This document shows positions 8,744-20,326 of a DNA stretch of 64,000 nucleotides, in pieces (within the stretch, counting starts at the first letter, position 1; the number at the start of each line of letters is the position of its first letter). The translations under genes and the position numbers were made by a program. The notes beneath the pieces are model-generated. The model made no database searches and was not told the origin of the DNA. It saw only the letters and a program-made list of their open reading frames with translations. Source of the DNA: Microglena sp. YARC (lineage: Eukaryota > Chlorophyta > Chlorophyceae > Chlamydomonadales > Chlamydomonadaceae); the NCBI GenBank assembly GCA_022414725.1, contig CM039464.1, positions 49,095,499 through 49,159,498 on the forward strand. Reading direction: 5' to 3'.

Positions 8744-11722
8744 CTGTGATCCCAGGTCTCGCAGCGCCGGACTTCGCCCATGCTACAGGCCGCAGTGGAC
8801 GGCGTCCTGGCCCTAGTCCAGCGGCCGTGGAGGATCTTTGGCATGATATCTTGGTGGATATTTTTCTCTCTTAGGCTCCTTGTGACCCCTGGGTGCGTTC
8901 CGTGGTTCGACAGAGGTTACTACTTTGTCTTCCCGTGCCCCTGGTTCCCCCCTTAGGTGTATGCCTTAGCTACGTGAGTTTGGGTTCAAGTGTTTGAGTT
9001 CTGATAGGGCTTAGGAATTTTTAGTTAAGTGGTATAGAGGCATGGTTGATCTCGATTAGTTGGGGCATGCATGAGTTGTTGATGATGACACTGCTCAGCA
9101 TGGTGCTAGTGTGTTATCTTTGCAATCGCGTGTTCATCTAGGGAGACAAGACTCCTTCGGAGCTTTTCTTTGGGGTTGCACCTGATGTGTCGTTGTTGCG
9201 TTTGTTTGGTTGCCCTTGCTATGTAATCTTAGTATTGGGCAGTCACGCAACAAGCTAGTTAGAAAGGCATTATTTGGTAGACTGGTTGGGTATTCCCTGG
9301 TGAGTAAGGGTTATTATATTTGGGTTTCCAATGTTGCGCCAGTTAGTAGTGAGTAGTGATGTACTCTCTATCTCCAGTTCAGTTCTAAACTGTCTTCCTG
9401 GGTTCTCCCTTTAGTATGGGTCCCCGTGCCCGCTTGCATCCCTCCTGTCATCAAACGGTGATATGTTATGTGTTACCGGTAATTCCCTACGCCCTTTAAC
9501 AACCCCAATTGTTGTTGGCTGGCCTGGCTGGATGTATCATTGTTGCATTCTAGACCAGGGCCTGATCTTGCTGTATTGTGTGTGAAGTTTTAGGGCGGGG
9601 GGGAGTTGGATATCCAACTATAATCTTAGCCGAATCTCAGGGGGTCGCCAGGCCCTCCTCTGTGCCACGTTTTAGCGGTGAAGCTTAAGGATTTAGGCAG
9701 CCTTCGATCATAGTGGTACCTGGATCAGGTCCATTGACTAATAGTCGCCAACTCCGACCACCTCGGATGGCTCGCGGTGTCGATAATTCCGACGCCTCCT
9801 GTCGTCCCTGGTGGATTACTCGGGTCAAGCCCATGTGATGATGTAGCCGTTGCCGAATGGGTAAGTGATGATCTTGAACACTGGTCTAGCTTGATACTGC
9901 GTATGGCTGGGGTGTTACAGTCAACCAGGATTCATTGTTTTAGGTGCTGCTGGTTCTCATACGTAGGTTAACATGGCCCTATGTGTGAGTGCCTATTCCT
10001 CAGCACCTCCTAGACTGACTTATAGGGTAGTCTAGATTGGTGGAGCGTTACGACGCTTTGCTTAGGCAGCTTCCTTTCAGCTGTCTTTCTTGGTTTTGGT
10101 GGAAGGTGGTACTTAATTCAGACCACCGTTATAGCGTCTTGATGGTTTCTGACTCTTAGTTCCATAGGCAGATGGTTCGTTCGGTGGAGCTCATCATAGA
10201 TTAGCTATTTCTTTTTACTCCACACTGTTTTTAGATCACCAGCCCCTCATGTGATTGGAACTTTTTGTGGAGTGTAGTAGTTGTTTCCCTTCGGATTTTA
10301 CTGTGAATTGGTGGGCTGGGTAATCTTGCAGTTGTACTTGCAGATGTACCGCCGCTCACCTCTTTCTTGTTTTCCGAGTGTATTTCAAGCGCCCTTTCAG
10401 TCCATCCTTTGCAGTAAATTCTTTGAAGTCCTTTTTATGCGTTTACTATTTTTCAGGTGGACAATAGGTTTTATGTACTATGGTTGTACATCTACCCTTC
10501 TATTGTTCATTGAACTGTGTTTCCTTTGTTGGTTACAAGTTTCTTGAAAATTTTAACTTCGCATCCTTTGGATTTTTTCAGTTGCTGCGAGTTTGGTTTG
10601 CTTTAGTTAGGCGCTTGGTTTGTCTTGAGTGCATGAGTTCTTTGCGGTGCGATACCCCACCTCCTAGAATGTTTTAGTTAGTGCCGTAACTGGGGATTTA
10701 TGATAATTAACTTTCATAAATCTTCTTACTTCCATCTTTGGGTAAGAAACCAGTTCATCATGGTTTTTTCATCCCAACCTAGTCATGAATTCTATGCTAA
10801 GAATAGTTTTTAAGGTAGTGGATTTTTCCATCGACTTTTTTTTTTCCATCGTAGTCTTTAGTGTCCTCTTGTCTGCGTCCTTTAGGCTTTGATTCTCTCG
10901 TGTGCTGCGCTCACACGATATTTCAATCCATCTTTTGGTTATCATTGATTGGCGTTAGGTTCCTATTCCCGGATCGGGTTTTCTATACCGTTGTTCCCCA
11001 ACTTTGATATACGATTTTTTCAGTCTTCTCTTTAGGTTAAGTTCTCGGTTCTTTCAGTCACCGTTGTTCCCTTTCCTTTGGTATTAGGATTGATTTCTGT
11101 TTGGCCTCCCTGTGATTTTCTGGTTTTGGTGCCTACTATTCTGGATGAATAGTATTTTTGCGCTTACCATGGATGGTTACATTTCCATTTTGGTCTCAGC
11201 TCAGCTCGGTATGTCCCAAGTTTTTTGCTGCTACATTTTCGGAGTACTACAGTGGTTTTTGGTTCATCCTTTCTCATCCTTTTATTTTAGACAAGGCTTT
11301 CTTCTGGTTTCCTGTTTTTCCGCCGTTCCTTAATAATTTTTGTTTGCTACCAGTTTATGGTTCTATGTCCCCAGTGCCATAGGTGGAGTACTAGTATTGT
11401 ATGTCACCTGCGTCATAGGTGGAGTATCAGCATGAATAGCGGTGCTCTCGCTTGTTTTATGTCTTGGTGACTCCTTGTGTACTCCCTTAGAACTATCGGT
11501 CCTGACAGTACTATGTCAGCTTCCTGTTGACTGCGTCATCGGTTCTTCTGACACGCGCTGTCTAGCCTGTACCCTGATCAGGTTCCAGGCTACCGCCCCC
11601 TTTCCTCCACTGGTGCCCCTTAATGGGTCTCCTGTGCTTGTAACTTATTCTCGTCTCTGCATTTATAGATTGGCGTGCTGCACACACAAAGTCCACTCTC
11701 CGGAGTGTTATCCAAGCTGATA
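8744..11722 (+). mobile_element. 5'-truncated copia element 1
   Basis: Homologous to copia element 2 (from about 16849 to 20326) starting at GTCTCGCAGCGCCGG, so the 5' LTR and most of gag are missing. An integrase remnant at about 9140-9340 reads PDVSLLR and LFGCPCYV, matching the fuller copy at 42735-42900. No reverse transcriptase remains. The 3' LTR is at 11425-11722. Confidence 0.7.
11425..11722 (+). repeat. 3' LTR of copia element 1
   Basis: Runs from TATCAGC to GCTGATA, the 7-bp inverted ends shared by all copia copies here, and is 298 bp. It follows the polypurine tract ATAGGTGGAG. It is shorter than the 330-bp LTRs of element 2 because of small deletions. The right flank ACCCC falls inside the MITE. 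Confidence 0.8.
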
Positions 11723-12058
11723 ACCCCCTCTGCGCTTTAAGCGCAGTTTTTTGCAAATTGAAATTGAAATTGTTACATCCGTGTAGAACCGTTACTCACA
11801 GGACGTGAAGTTAAGGACACCATAGCGTAAGCCGGGGCTAGCTATAGTCACCATAGGACCATCTCAGTAAAAAGAATTACCAACCACATCATGCCAGTGC
11901 AGCTTAATACGGGGTTTTTTCACCCCGGTTGGGAAGCACCGGCACAATACAGCTGGTAAGACAAAACCTGAGAAGGGGGGCGGTCTGTGTGCTAGTCCCC
12001 GGGTATTGACCCTGGGTGGGCTTCCATAAAGCGTCTGCACTGTAAAATACTCTGGAAA

Positions 12059-12373
12059 CTAGTAATGGTGTGAGAATGGACTGTGTCCGCCAGTTTGAGG
12101 CACAGGATCTCTGAAGTCCCAAGAAGTGGTCATAGAAGTCAAAAAAGAGGTAGGAATAGTACCAGTTGTACCAACGGTAATAACTTCATAGTGAACAAGG
12201 TATCCAGCCGACCGAAGGCCATTTACTAATTCAACATGCTGGGCATGTTTAGTAATAAACTTAGTAGCATGGTTAGTATCAGTGCAGTATCCAAGCTCAA
12301 GAACCCATAGTTCTTTATCAGACATACAGGTAGGAGAGTCTATGTCAGGTAGGACGGCAAGATCAGGTCTCAT
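12059..12373 (-). pseudogene. LINE C-terminal restriction-like endonuclease candidate
   Basis: An open stretch contains RPDLAVLPDI, then about 17 residues later ELWVLELGYCTDTN and later KHAQHVELVNGLRSAGY. The R-P-D, spacer, (D/E)-x-x pattern fits the PD-(D/E)xK fold of restriction-like endonucleases at the C terminus of R2/CRE/Dualen-type LINEs. The usual lysine after the acidic residue is glycine here, so the call is tentative. It lies just before the 3' UTR, the expected place. Confidence 0.4.
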
Positions 12374-12416
12374 CCTCTTCCAATCCGCTACAGTAATAGT
12401 GGAGGGGCGTAACCAG

Positions 12417-12800
12417 TCAGGGAGACGTTTGCCCAGGACCCCCCTGGGAGGTCTCTTCCTTGCCAGCGTCCATGATCATTCTGCGAGATCCCAGGGCTCC
12501 TGTACAAATGGCCTTGTGGATGAGTCGCACTGCGGCGTCATGTCTCTTGATGTAGAGCCCCTTGAAAGTCCGGTGTGTGCAGCCCGCCAGGTCCGTCCTC
12601 ACAGGTGTGGCAGATGGGGCATAGGGAGTTCGTGGGTGGGTGAGTACTGGTAATATAAGGAAGTTTCCAGCGGAATGCAAGTTTACGGTTCCACAGTCTA
12701 CCCCAGCGGGCTTTAAGGATGTGGAATTTAGTTTTATGCTGGATAAGGGTTGAGGTCCAAAATTTGTTACTTGCTTGAGGAAGTTGTGGGGGGTGTTATC
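12417..12800 (-). pseudogene. LINE zinc finger and basic helix region, frameshifted
   Basis: In one frame CPICHTC is read, and in the next frame LAGCTHRTFKGLYIKRHDAAVRL and IHKAI follow. Together they form the CxxC...H...C/H finger plus RHxxxxRL helix that precedes the C-terminal domain in many algal LINEs. A one-base shift near 12600 separates the two halves, so the region is not translatable as it stands. Confidence 0.5.
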
Positions 12801-13039
12801 AGCCCAGGTGGTTTCATAAATCCCTTTAAGAGGGTGTTGACCAAGGTGGCAGCTAGTGGGTAGGTTAGAGGTGATACCTTGTGTAAGGTTAGGTGCTAAA
12901 ATTCTTGGGGGAATATCTCCCCATGGGTGTACGAGGAGGTTGAACTGTAGGCCAGTAAACATTGTGGCGGGGGATTTCCCCAGTGTTATCAGTAAAATTA
13001 GTTGAGGTAGGGTGCTCAGCTGCCTTGCGTGCCAGAGTG

Positions 13040-13450
13040 TCTGCTCTGTCATTTCCAAGGATACCTGTGTGGGAACGGACTTTACAAAGGGTGTGTGTGT
13101 GAGCCATGCAGGATGCGTTGAATGAGGTGTTTTTAAATTGATTGCAGTAATTCAGTATGAATGGAACGGGTTGTTGTGGTGGGGTCATGAATCATTTTTT
13201 TTATAAGTTGAAGAGAGCAGAGGCTGTCTGTATGAAGGGGTAAGAGATTTGTCATAATCAATGTTGAGAAGGGCTTGGTGGATGGCTACCAGTTCTGCCC
13301 GGTTGTTAGTTTTGGTGGCCCCTATTCCCCCAGGGTTGATGGTGTAGCTTTGTCCTGCAGCCGGGACATATACTGCAGCACCTATTTTGCTAGGGTGCCC
13401 TGGTTTACCTTTTATTAGGCTACCATCTGTGTAGACCTGGAGGCCAGAGG
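13040..13450 (-). pseudogene. LINE RNase H domain
   Basis: All four acidic positions of a type I RNase H can be read: VYTDGS (about 13435), NRAELVAIHQAL (about 13290), TDSLCSLQLI (about 13235) and SHTGILGNDRADTLA (about 13045). A frameshift lies between the second and third. The domain removes RNA from the cDNA hybrid during target-primed transcription. Its place downstream of RT and before the zinc finger fits LINE order. Confidence 0.68.
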
Positions 13451-15836
13451 AGGGGGTAGCAAGGTAAAAACAAGGGTGGGTAATGGTAAGAGGAGAAGGA
13501 GGAGGTGTTGGTGGAGTGGAGGTTGCCAGGGATTTTTGGCAAGAGATTTAAGTTTCCGAGGGTAGGTGATGACAATGTCAGTGAAAGTAAGTGTGGGAGG
13601 TGGTGTGATAGTAGAGGGCTCCCAGGATGAGGAGAGGCTTTGCATGTAGTATGTCCATTGGTCAAATAAAATCTGGGGAGTTTAGGAAAGTAAGTCTCTT
13701 GGCTGTGAGGGTTGCATATAAGAATGAGGTGTAATTTTTTAGTGGAGGGTGGGGTGTGAGATTTGCTGCCAAGCCAAATTTCAGAGGTAGTTTAAAATTC
13801 AGACTGTGGTCTAGAGTCAATGTAGTGAATCCAGGAGTGATGGAGGAGAGTTTTGTAAGGGGCAGGCAAGGTCATCAGGGAGGAGCATCAGGGTGCAGGT
13901 AGGGCTGAGAGTATTTTCAGCATGGTCAGCACTGGCTAGAGCCCACCTTAGAGCTTGGTGTGCTTGTGTGGTGGAGTTGGGAATGTCCACCAGTGAGCCC
14001 CCAGTCCAGATGGTAAGAAAGGGGTCTTGGTTGGAGCCAAAGAGCTGGTCAGCAGGGGCTGGTAGAAGAGAAGCTGGTGAGGCCTTTGGTCGTAGCTAAG
14101 AGGATTGGAGGTACGGTGGTGAGTAATGCCCAAGGCAGCTGCTGCTTGGTAGAGGAAGGGAGACAGGATGTTACTGGCAGCAGGAGCAGCTCTGTATCTG
14201 GTGAAGAGGGCAGCTAAGTCAGTGTGGTATGTTCCTCCTTGGGTCAGTTGGTTCCATTTGGTAGGGTGGTGATTTTTAAAGTGGTCATAGTTTTGTTTAA
14301 GAGAGGTGAGCCTGTCGTTGGGAATGTGCCCAAGACAGTGACCTGTGGGGTTATAAAGATATGAAGCGTTGGTATGTGTGTGTGTGGATTGGTCATCCAA
14401 AGTAGTTAGGATGCCTGTTTGTATAATGTAGGCTGAGGGTGGTTGAATGTCCCAGTCTGGGTGCCTGTCGTGTGTGTCAATGTGCAAAAGTTTGTGAACC
14501 AGATTATGATTGTCAGCATTAAATCCTGGGGAGATGGCCATTGGCCTTGTTGCTGGAGGTTAGTGAGGTGGATGTCCTTCCTGGGATTGAGGTGTGTGGT
14601 TATCAGAGGAGTGGTTTTAAAGGTGTGGGTTAATTGGTCATATGCTGTTTGTCCCACCAGTTCAACAGGGTGAGCCGCATGGTGAGATTGAGGTTTCCAA
14701 TGTATGGTGGAGGTAGTGGAGGTAAGAGGTGTGCAGTGGTGGATAACTGTATCCCCATGCGTGTGTAGGAGTTGATATGGTCGTTGTGCATGATGGTTGG
14801 GGCCCATTGGACGTGGACAACGGTGGTGGTGGCAAGTTTGTCGTCGCTGTAAGAAGCGCTTGCCCGCGCAGCTCGTTATGTGCAGGGCTCTGTACTGAGA
14901 TCCGTAAGTAAGGTGAAGCAGGCGCGCCGGTGGTGCAGGTGCGCTGCTGTCGGGGAATGTCATGGCCTCGCGGATCCTGTCAGGGTGCGAGGTGGAAGTT
15001 ATTTTATATGCGCGGTAGAATTTGGAGGAGGAGGAGTGTCGGATCCAAGATTTGCACAAAGTAGTGGCGTGCTGACCAGGTGGCTTCACTGTTGGGGCAG
15101 CCCCCATGCTTGGTGCGACGTGACTGCCTGCGATCTGCGTGGGCCACGCCCACCATTGGTTTCCTTCCAGGTCCCCAGTGGGGTCCGCCTCGTAGTCTGC
15201 ATCAGTAAACGGTGGCGTGAGGTTGGTAGCGCTGGGTGAGTGGGGTGGAGGATTCGATAGGAGGCAGGAAATTTAACGTTGTCTGTCGTGTTCTGCGAAA
15301 TTGCGTAGCCTGGCGCAAGTTGCCTGTGGGAGAAGGGGAGTGGGTCAGAGTGAGTTGGAGGAATGACGGTTTGGAGGGGAGGAGAGGTGTGCGGTGAGGC
15401 GGTTCAGGGATCGTTTGTGTGTGTTTAGTAATTTTGTGTAAAGTAATAAGAGAGAGGTCTGTAGTACTGATAAGATGAGTTCCATGGGGGTGACCAGGTC
15501 GTGGTATGAGTAGATGTCCAGGTCGTGGAAAGGAGTCATGAGTGAGACAGGGATTGCCTGTGGTGGAAGAGGGAGAGAGTGTATGTTAAGTTTGTCAAGA
15601 AGTTCTGTGTCATTCCAAGAAATTGTTATGTCAGATTTTTTAATAATTTCCAGCTGGCGGGCTAGGGACATATATTTAAGTTGCTTGCGGGAGAGAGAGA
15701 GAGGATCTAGAGTGGTCATGGTGGAGGTTGATTTGTCAAGAAGAGCCCTGGTGAGAATTCCCAGGTGACCTTGGTCGTTCATGGACTGGGTGAGGGCTGT
15801 TGCAGTAATCTGAGTATATTCAGTGAGTAGAGAGGG
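13451..15836 (-). pseudogene. LINE ORF2 middle region
   Basis: Open but frameshifted minus-strand segments (for example 13948-14541 and 15345-15836) with no confident domain. The 5' end of this stretch reads GVPSLLTEYTQITATAL and GHLGILTRALLDK, which continues the RT connector (GLGV) across the copia insertion once that is removed with its target duplication. The rest is Pro/Ser/His-rich and not assignable. Confidence 0.45.
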
Positions 15837-15841
15837 CACCC

Positions 15842-16171
15842 TATCAGCATGAATAGCGGTGCTCTCACTTGTTTTATGTCTTGGTGACTCCTTGTGTACT
15901 CCCTTAGAACTATCGGTCCTGACAGTACTGTGACAGCTTCCTGTTGGCTGCGTCACCGGTCTCCCACTGACACGCTCTGTATTACCTGTGCCCGGCTTAA
16001 GATTCCTGGCTTAGGTTCTAGTCAGGTTACAGGCATCCGCCTCTCCCACCGCTGGTGTCCTTTGGCGTCCGCCTGTGCTTGTAACGTTATTCTCGTCTCC
16101 GTGTATAGATAGGCGCGTCTGTTCCGCTGCTTTCATCTCTGTCCACTCCACGGAGTGTATTAAAGCTGATA
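15842..16171 (+). repeat. 5' LTR of copia element 2
   Basis: 330 bp, from TATCAGCATGAATAGC to TATTAAAGCTGATA. It is followed by the putative primer-binding site. Confidence 0.88.
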
Positions 16172-16187
16172 GGTTATCGGGCTCCTC

Positions 16188-17122
16188 ATGGTACCACTGC
16201 TTTGCAATGCATCTTATGCGTCGTCCTCTACTTGGCTTCAACGAGCTTCATTCTGGAAGCTCCGAAGTCCTGACATGACGACAAATTGGCTAGACGATTG
16301 CGCGCCAGCGGCCTTTGCTGCTGGAGAGGAGGATCCTTCCGCCATCGTGGAAGTAACCCCCCCCAGTCATTCCTCCATCTTCTCTTCCTTTTCCTCCCCT
16401 TCCGTCTGTCGCCTCCTCCCGTCTGTCGTACATGACTGTGACGTGCAGACTCAAGTCGGCGACTAGCCTGGACATCGGTGGAGATACCCTGTCTTCGTCT
16501 GCTCGCGTCCTTGACGTCGCTAACCTTTCTCCGGTGTTTGCGGCTCTGCCTGCAAAACCGGAGGTTGCCAAGCCGACCAAGCTCCCTGCTGATGTCTACG
16601 TCGTCTGTCCCCCCTTTGCTGTGCCCAGCCGACGGTCGGCTACTGGCATGAGCTTGCGCTCTAGTGGCTCTGTGCTGCCTTCTGGAGAATTTTTTTCGAT
16701 CAAGCTGGCGGATCGCCGGCACTGCCGTAGGGTTCGCCAGAAGAGAATTACCTACGCGTCTGGACCTGGAGATTCTGGAGGTGGTAGGAAGCAGGGGGGT
16801 ATGGTCAGCACCACTACGGGTGCTGCTCCCTCTACCCCCCAACCGGGTCTCGCAGCGCCGGACTTCGCCCATGCTACAGGCCGAAGTGGACGCCGTCCTG
16901 GCCCTAGTCCAGCGGCCGTGGAGGTTCTTTGGCATGATATCTTGGTGGATTTTTTTTTCTCTCTTAGGATCCTTGGGACCCCTGGGTGCGTTCCGTGGTT
17001 CGACAGAGGTCGCGTTCTTTGTCTTCCCGTGCCCCTGGTCCTTCCCCTGGGTGCCCTCCTTAGGTGTATGCCTTGGCTACATGGGTTTTGTGCTCAAGTG
17101 TTTGAGTTCTGATAGGGCTTAG
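16188..17122 (+). pseudogene. gag remnant of copia element 2
   Basis: Overlapping open segments in different frames. NWLDDCAPAAFAAGEEDPSAI matches the start of gag in copia element 3 (DWLDDCAPAASAALDESPSAI, about 39655-39715), showing common descent. The downstream part (16432-17112) is open but shares little recognisable sequence with the full element. Frames are broken. Confidence 0.55.
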
Positions 17123-17183
17123 GAATTTTTAGTTAAGTGGTATCGAGTAATGGTTGCAATCGGTTGGTGCTGTGCATGAATGA

Positions 17184-17558
17184 TTGATGGTATACACTGC
17201 TCAGCAGAACGCGACTGTGGAGAGGTACAATGGGGTCTTGCAGAACATAGCTAGGAGTATCCACTTGGAGTCTAGGCTAGCTAAGTCTTTCTGGCCCTAT
17301 GCCTTCCTTAGTGCTTGTTACCTACGTAACCGGCTGCCCAATCAGGGTGACAAGACTCTATACGAGTTGTTCTTTGGGGTTCTACCTGATGTGTCGTTGT
17401 TACGAGTGTATAGTTGCCATTGCACGTTTGAAGTAAATGGGATATTGCGTAACAAGCTAGTCGAAAGGGCGTTATTTGGTAGACTGGTTGGGTATTCCCT
17501 GGTGAGTAAGGTTTATTATATTTGGGTTTCCGATGTTGCGCCAGGTAGTAGAGAGTAG
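17184..17558 (+). pseudogene. integrase C-terminal remnant of copia element 2
   Basis: Reads YTAQQNATVERYNGVLQ (the catalytic Glu region of the DDE core), then HLESRLAKSFWPYAF, RNRLPNQGDK and LVGYSLVSK, collinear with 42590-42940 of copia element 3. The upstream half of the core, with both Asp residues, is deleted. From about 17830 to 18180 the RT-proximal linker of element 3 (about 43238-43560) can still be matched. Confidence 0.7.
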
Positions 17559-17560
17559 TG

Positions 17561-19393
17561 ATGTACTCTCTATATCCAGTTAAGTCTAGACTGTCTTCCT
17601 GGGCTCTCCCATTAGTATGGGTCCCCGTGCCCGCTTGCATCCCTCCTGTCATCAAACGGTGATATGTTACGTGTTGCCGGTAATTCCCTACGCCCTTTAG
17701 CAACCCCAATTGTTGATGGCTGTCCTGGGTGGGGTGTATCCAGATTGCATCCCCGGTCAGGGACTGATCATGCTGTATTGTGTGTGAAGTTTTAGGGCGG
17801 GTGGGAGTTGTATTTCCGAATTTTAATTTAGCCGAATCTCAGGGGGTCGCCAGGCCCTCCTCTGCGCCACATTCCGTCGGCGAAGCTCTAGGATTAGGAC
17901 AGCCTCAGGTCATAGTGGTGCCTGATATAGGTCCAACGTCTAATAGTCGCCACCCCCCGTCCACCTGTTCGGATGGCTTCATCAGGCGTTGTTGATCCCT
18001 TCGCCTCCTGTCGTCCCTGGTGGTTTATACCGGACAAGGCATTGCGATGATTTAGCCGTCACGTGGAGTGAGTGATGATCTTGAACACTAGTCTGGCTCT
18101 GATACTGCGTATGGCTGGGGTGTTACAGTCAACCCAGGATTCATTGATTTAGAGGCAAAGAATGCCGACCCTGCAGGCAGTGCTCAGCCTGTCCTGGGGG
18201 TTGTACTACCTGCTAGCCCCCTTGGGGCTGTCAAATTGATGGTGCTGATGGTTCTCAGACGTAGGTTAACATGGCCCTATGTGTGGGTGCCTATTCCTCA
18301 GCACCTCCTAGACTGTCTTATAGGGTCGTCTAGATTGGTGGAGCGTTACGACGCTTTGTTTAGGCAGCTTCCTTTCAGCTGTCTTTCTTGGTTTTGGTGG
18401 AAGGTGGTAATTAATTCAGACCACCGTTATAGCGTCTTGATGGTTTCTGACTCTTAGTTCCATAGGCAGATGGTTCAATCGGTGGAGCTCATCATAGATT
18501 AGCTATTTTTTTTACTCCACACTGTTTTTAGATCACCAGCCCCTCAGGTGATTCGAACTTTTTGTGGAGTTGTTTCCCTTCTGATTTTACTGTAAATTGG
18601 TGGGCTGGGTAATCTTGCACTTGCACTTGCATTTGTACTTGCAGATGTACTTGCAGTTGTACTTGCAGATGTACCGCCGCTCACCTCTTTCTTGTTCTTC
18701 CGAGTGTATTTCAAGCGCCCTTTCAGTCCATCCTTTGCAGTAACTTCCTTTAAGTCCTTTTTCTGCGTTTACTATTTTTCAAAGAGGACAATAAGTTTTC
18801 TGTACTGTGTTTGTACGTCTAAACTCCTATTGTTCTTTGAACTGTGTTTCCTTTGTTGGTTACGAGTTTCTTGAATTTTATCTTCGCATCCTTTGGATTT
18901 TCAGTAGCTGCAGGTTTGGTTTGTTGGGGTTAGGCGCTTGGTTTGTCTTGAGTGCACAAGTTCTTTGCGGTGCGATACCCACCTCCTAGAATGTTTTTAG
19001 TTAGTGCCGTAGCTGGGGATTTATGATAATTAACTTTCATACATCATCTTACTTCCATCTTGGAGTAAGAAACCGGTTCATCATGGTTTTTTCATCCCAA
19101 CCTAATCATGAATTCTATGCTAAGAATAGTTTTTACGATAGTGGATTTTTCCATCGACTTTTTTTTTCTTTTCATAGTAGACTTTATTGTCCCCTTGTCT
19201 GCGTCCTCTTGTCTGCGTCCTGTAGGCTTTGATTCTCTCGTGTGCTGCTCTCACACGATATTTCAGTCTTCTCTTTAGGTTAAGTTCTCGGTTCTTTCAG
19301 TCACCGTTGTTCCCCTTCCTTTGGTATTAGGATTGATTTCTATTTGACCTCCCTGTGCTTTTCTGGTTTGGTGCCTACTATTCTGGATGAATA
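17561..19393 (+). repeat. non-coding 3' half of copia element 2
   Basis: No domain is visible beyond the linker similarity. The sequence is T-rich and collinear with 9380-11160 of copia element 1, so this is ancestral element sequence, not a host gene. RT and RNase H are absent from both copies, so the deletion predates their split. Confidence 0.6.
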
Positions 19394-19719
19394 CATACAT
19401 ACATTACATGTTAAAGTCTACTTGACACCGCGAGGGTGTATGAGACTCTGTGCTTTAAACAAAAAGAAAAAGCACCCACAAAGCAAAAAACCCCATTACA
19501 TCAGGGGTGTGTCGAGGACAAACAAACCAAACTCCCAACCACCGTTTTGGTGGCGTAGGTATTAAACCCCTTAGAGCAGGACCCAGATCTCAACCACTTA
19601 CAGTGGCGGAGGTAAGAAGCTAACAAATGAGAAGTCTCAAGAAGAAAAAAAAGGGATAATAAATTACGGTGCCACTAAGCAGTCCAGGGCTTCCTGTCTT
19701 GCTCTTCTACAAGTAGAAA
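19394..19719 (-). mobile_element. 326-bp retroposon inside copia element 2
   Basis: Compared with element 1, which reads GGATGAATAGTATTTTTGCGC without a break, element 2 has an insert flanked by GAATA (19389-19393 and 19720-19724). One end is CATACATACATT, so on the minus strand the insert ends in a (TATG)n-type simple tail, typical of a LINE or SINE 3' end. No coding domain or pol III box was recognised. Confidence 0.6.
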
Positions 19720-19996
19720 GAATAGTATTTTTGCGCTTACCATGAATGGTTACATTTCCATTTTGGTCTCAGCTCAGCTCGGTATGACCCAAGTTTTTGC
19801 TGCTACATTTTCGGAGTACTACAGTGGTTTTTGGTTCATCCTTTCTCATCCTTTTATTTTAGACCAGGCTTTCTTCTGGTTTCCTGTTTTTCCGCCGTTC
19901 CTTAATAATTTTTGTTTGCTACCAGTTTATAGTTCTATGTCCCCAGTGCCATAGGTGGAGTACTAGTATTGTATGTCACCTGCGTCATAGGTGGAG

Positions 19997-20326
19997 TATC
20001 AGCATGAATAGCGGTGCTCTCACTTGTTTTATGTCTTGGTGACTCCTTGTGTACTCCCTTAGAACTATCGGTCCTGACAGTACTGTGACAGCTTCCTGTT
20101 GGCTGCGTCACCGGTCTCTCACTGACACGCTCTGTATTGCCTGTGCCCGGCTTAAGATTCCTGGCTTAGGTTCTAGTCAGGTTACAGGCATCCGCCTCTC
20201 CCACCGCTGGTGTCCTTTGGCGTCCGCCTGTGCTTGTAACGTTATTCTCGTCTCCGTGTATAGATTGGCGCGTCTGTTCCGCTGCTTTCATCTCTGTCCA
20301 ATCCACGGAGTGTATTAAAGCTGATA
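19997..20326 (+). repeat. 3' LTR of copia element 2
   Basis: 330 bp, differing from the 5' LTR at about four positions. It is preceded by the polypurine tract ATAGGTGGAG and followed by the CACCC target duplication. Confidence 0.88.

Larger units (their letters stand above)
15842..20326 (+). mobile_element. copia element 2, internally deleted
   Basis: 330-bp LTRs at 15842-16171 and 19997-20326 with TATCAGC/GCTGATA ends. The target duplication is CACCC (15837-15841 and 20327-20331). About four substitutions separate the LTRs. After the 5' LTR comes GGTTATCGGGCTCC, like the internal initiator-Met tRNA primer site used by Drosophila copia. Gag and integrase remnants are present, while protease, RT and RNase H are absent. 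At 4.5 kb it is a deletion derivative that needed help in trans or decayed after insertion. Confidence 0.85.
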
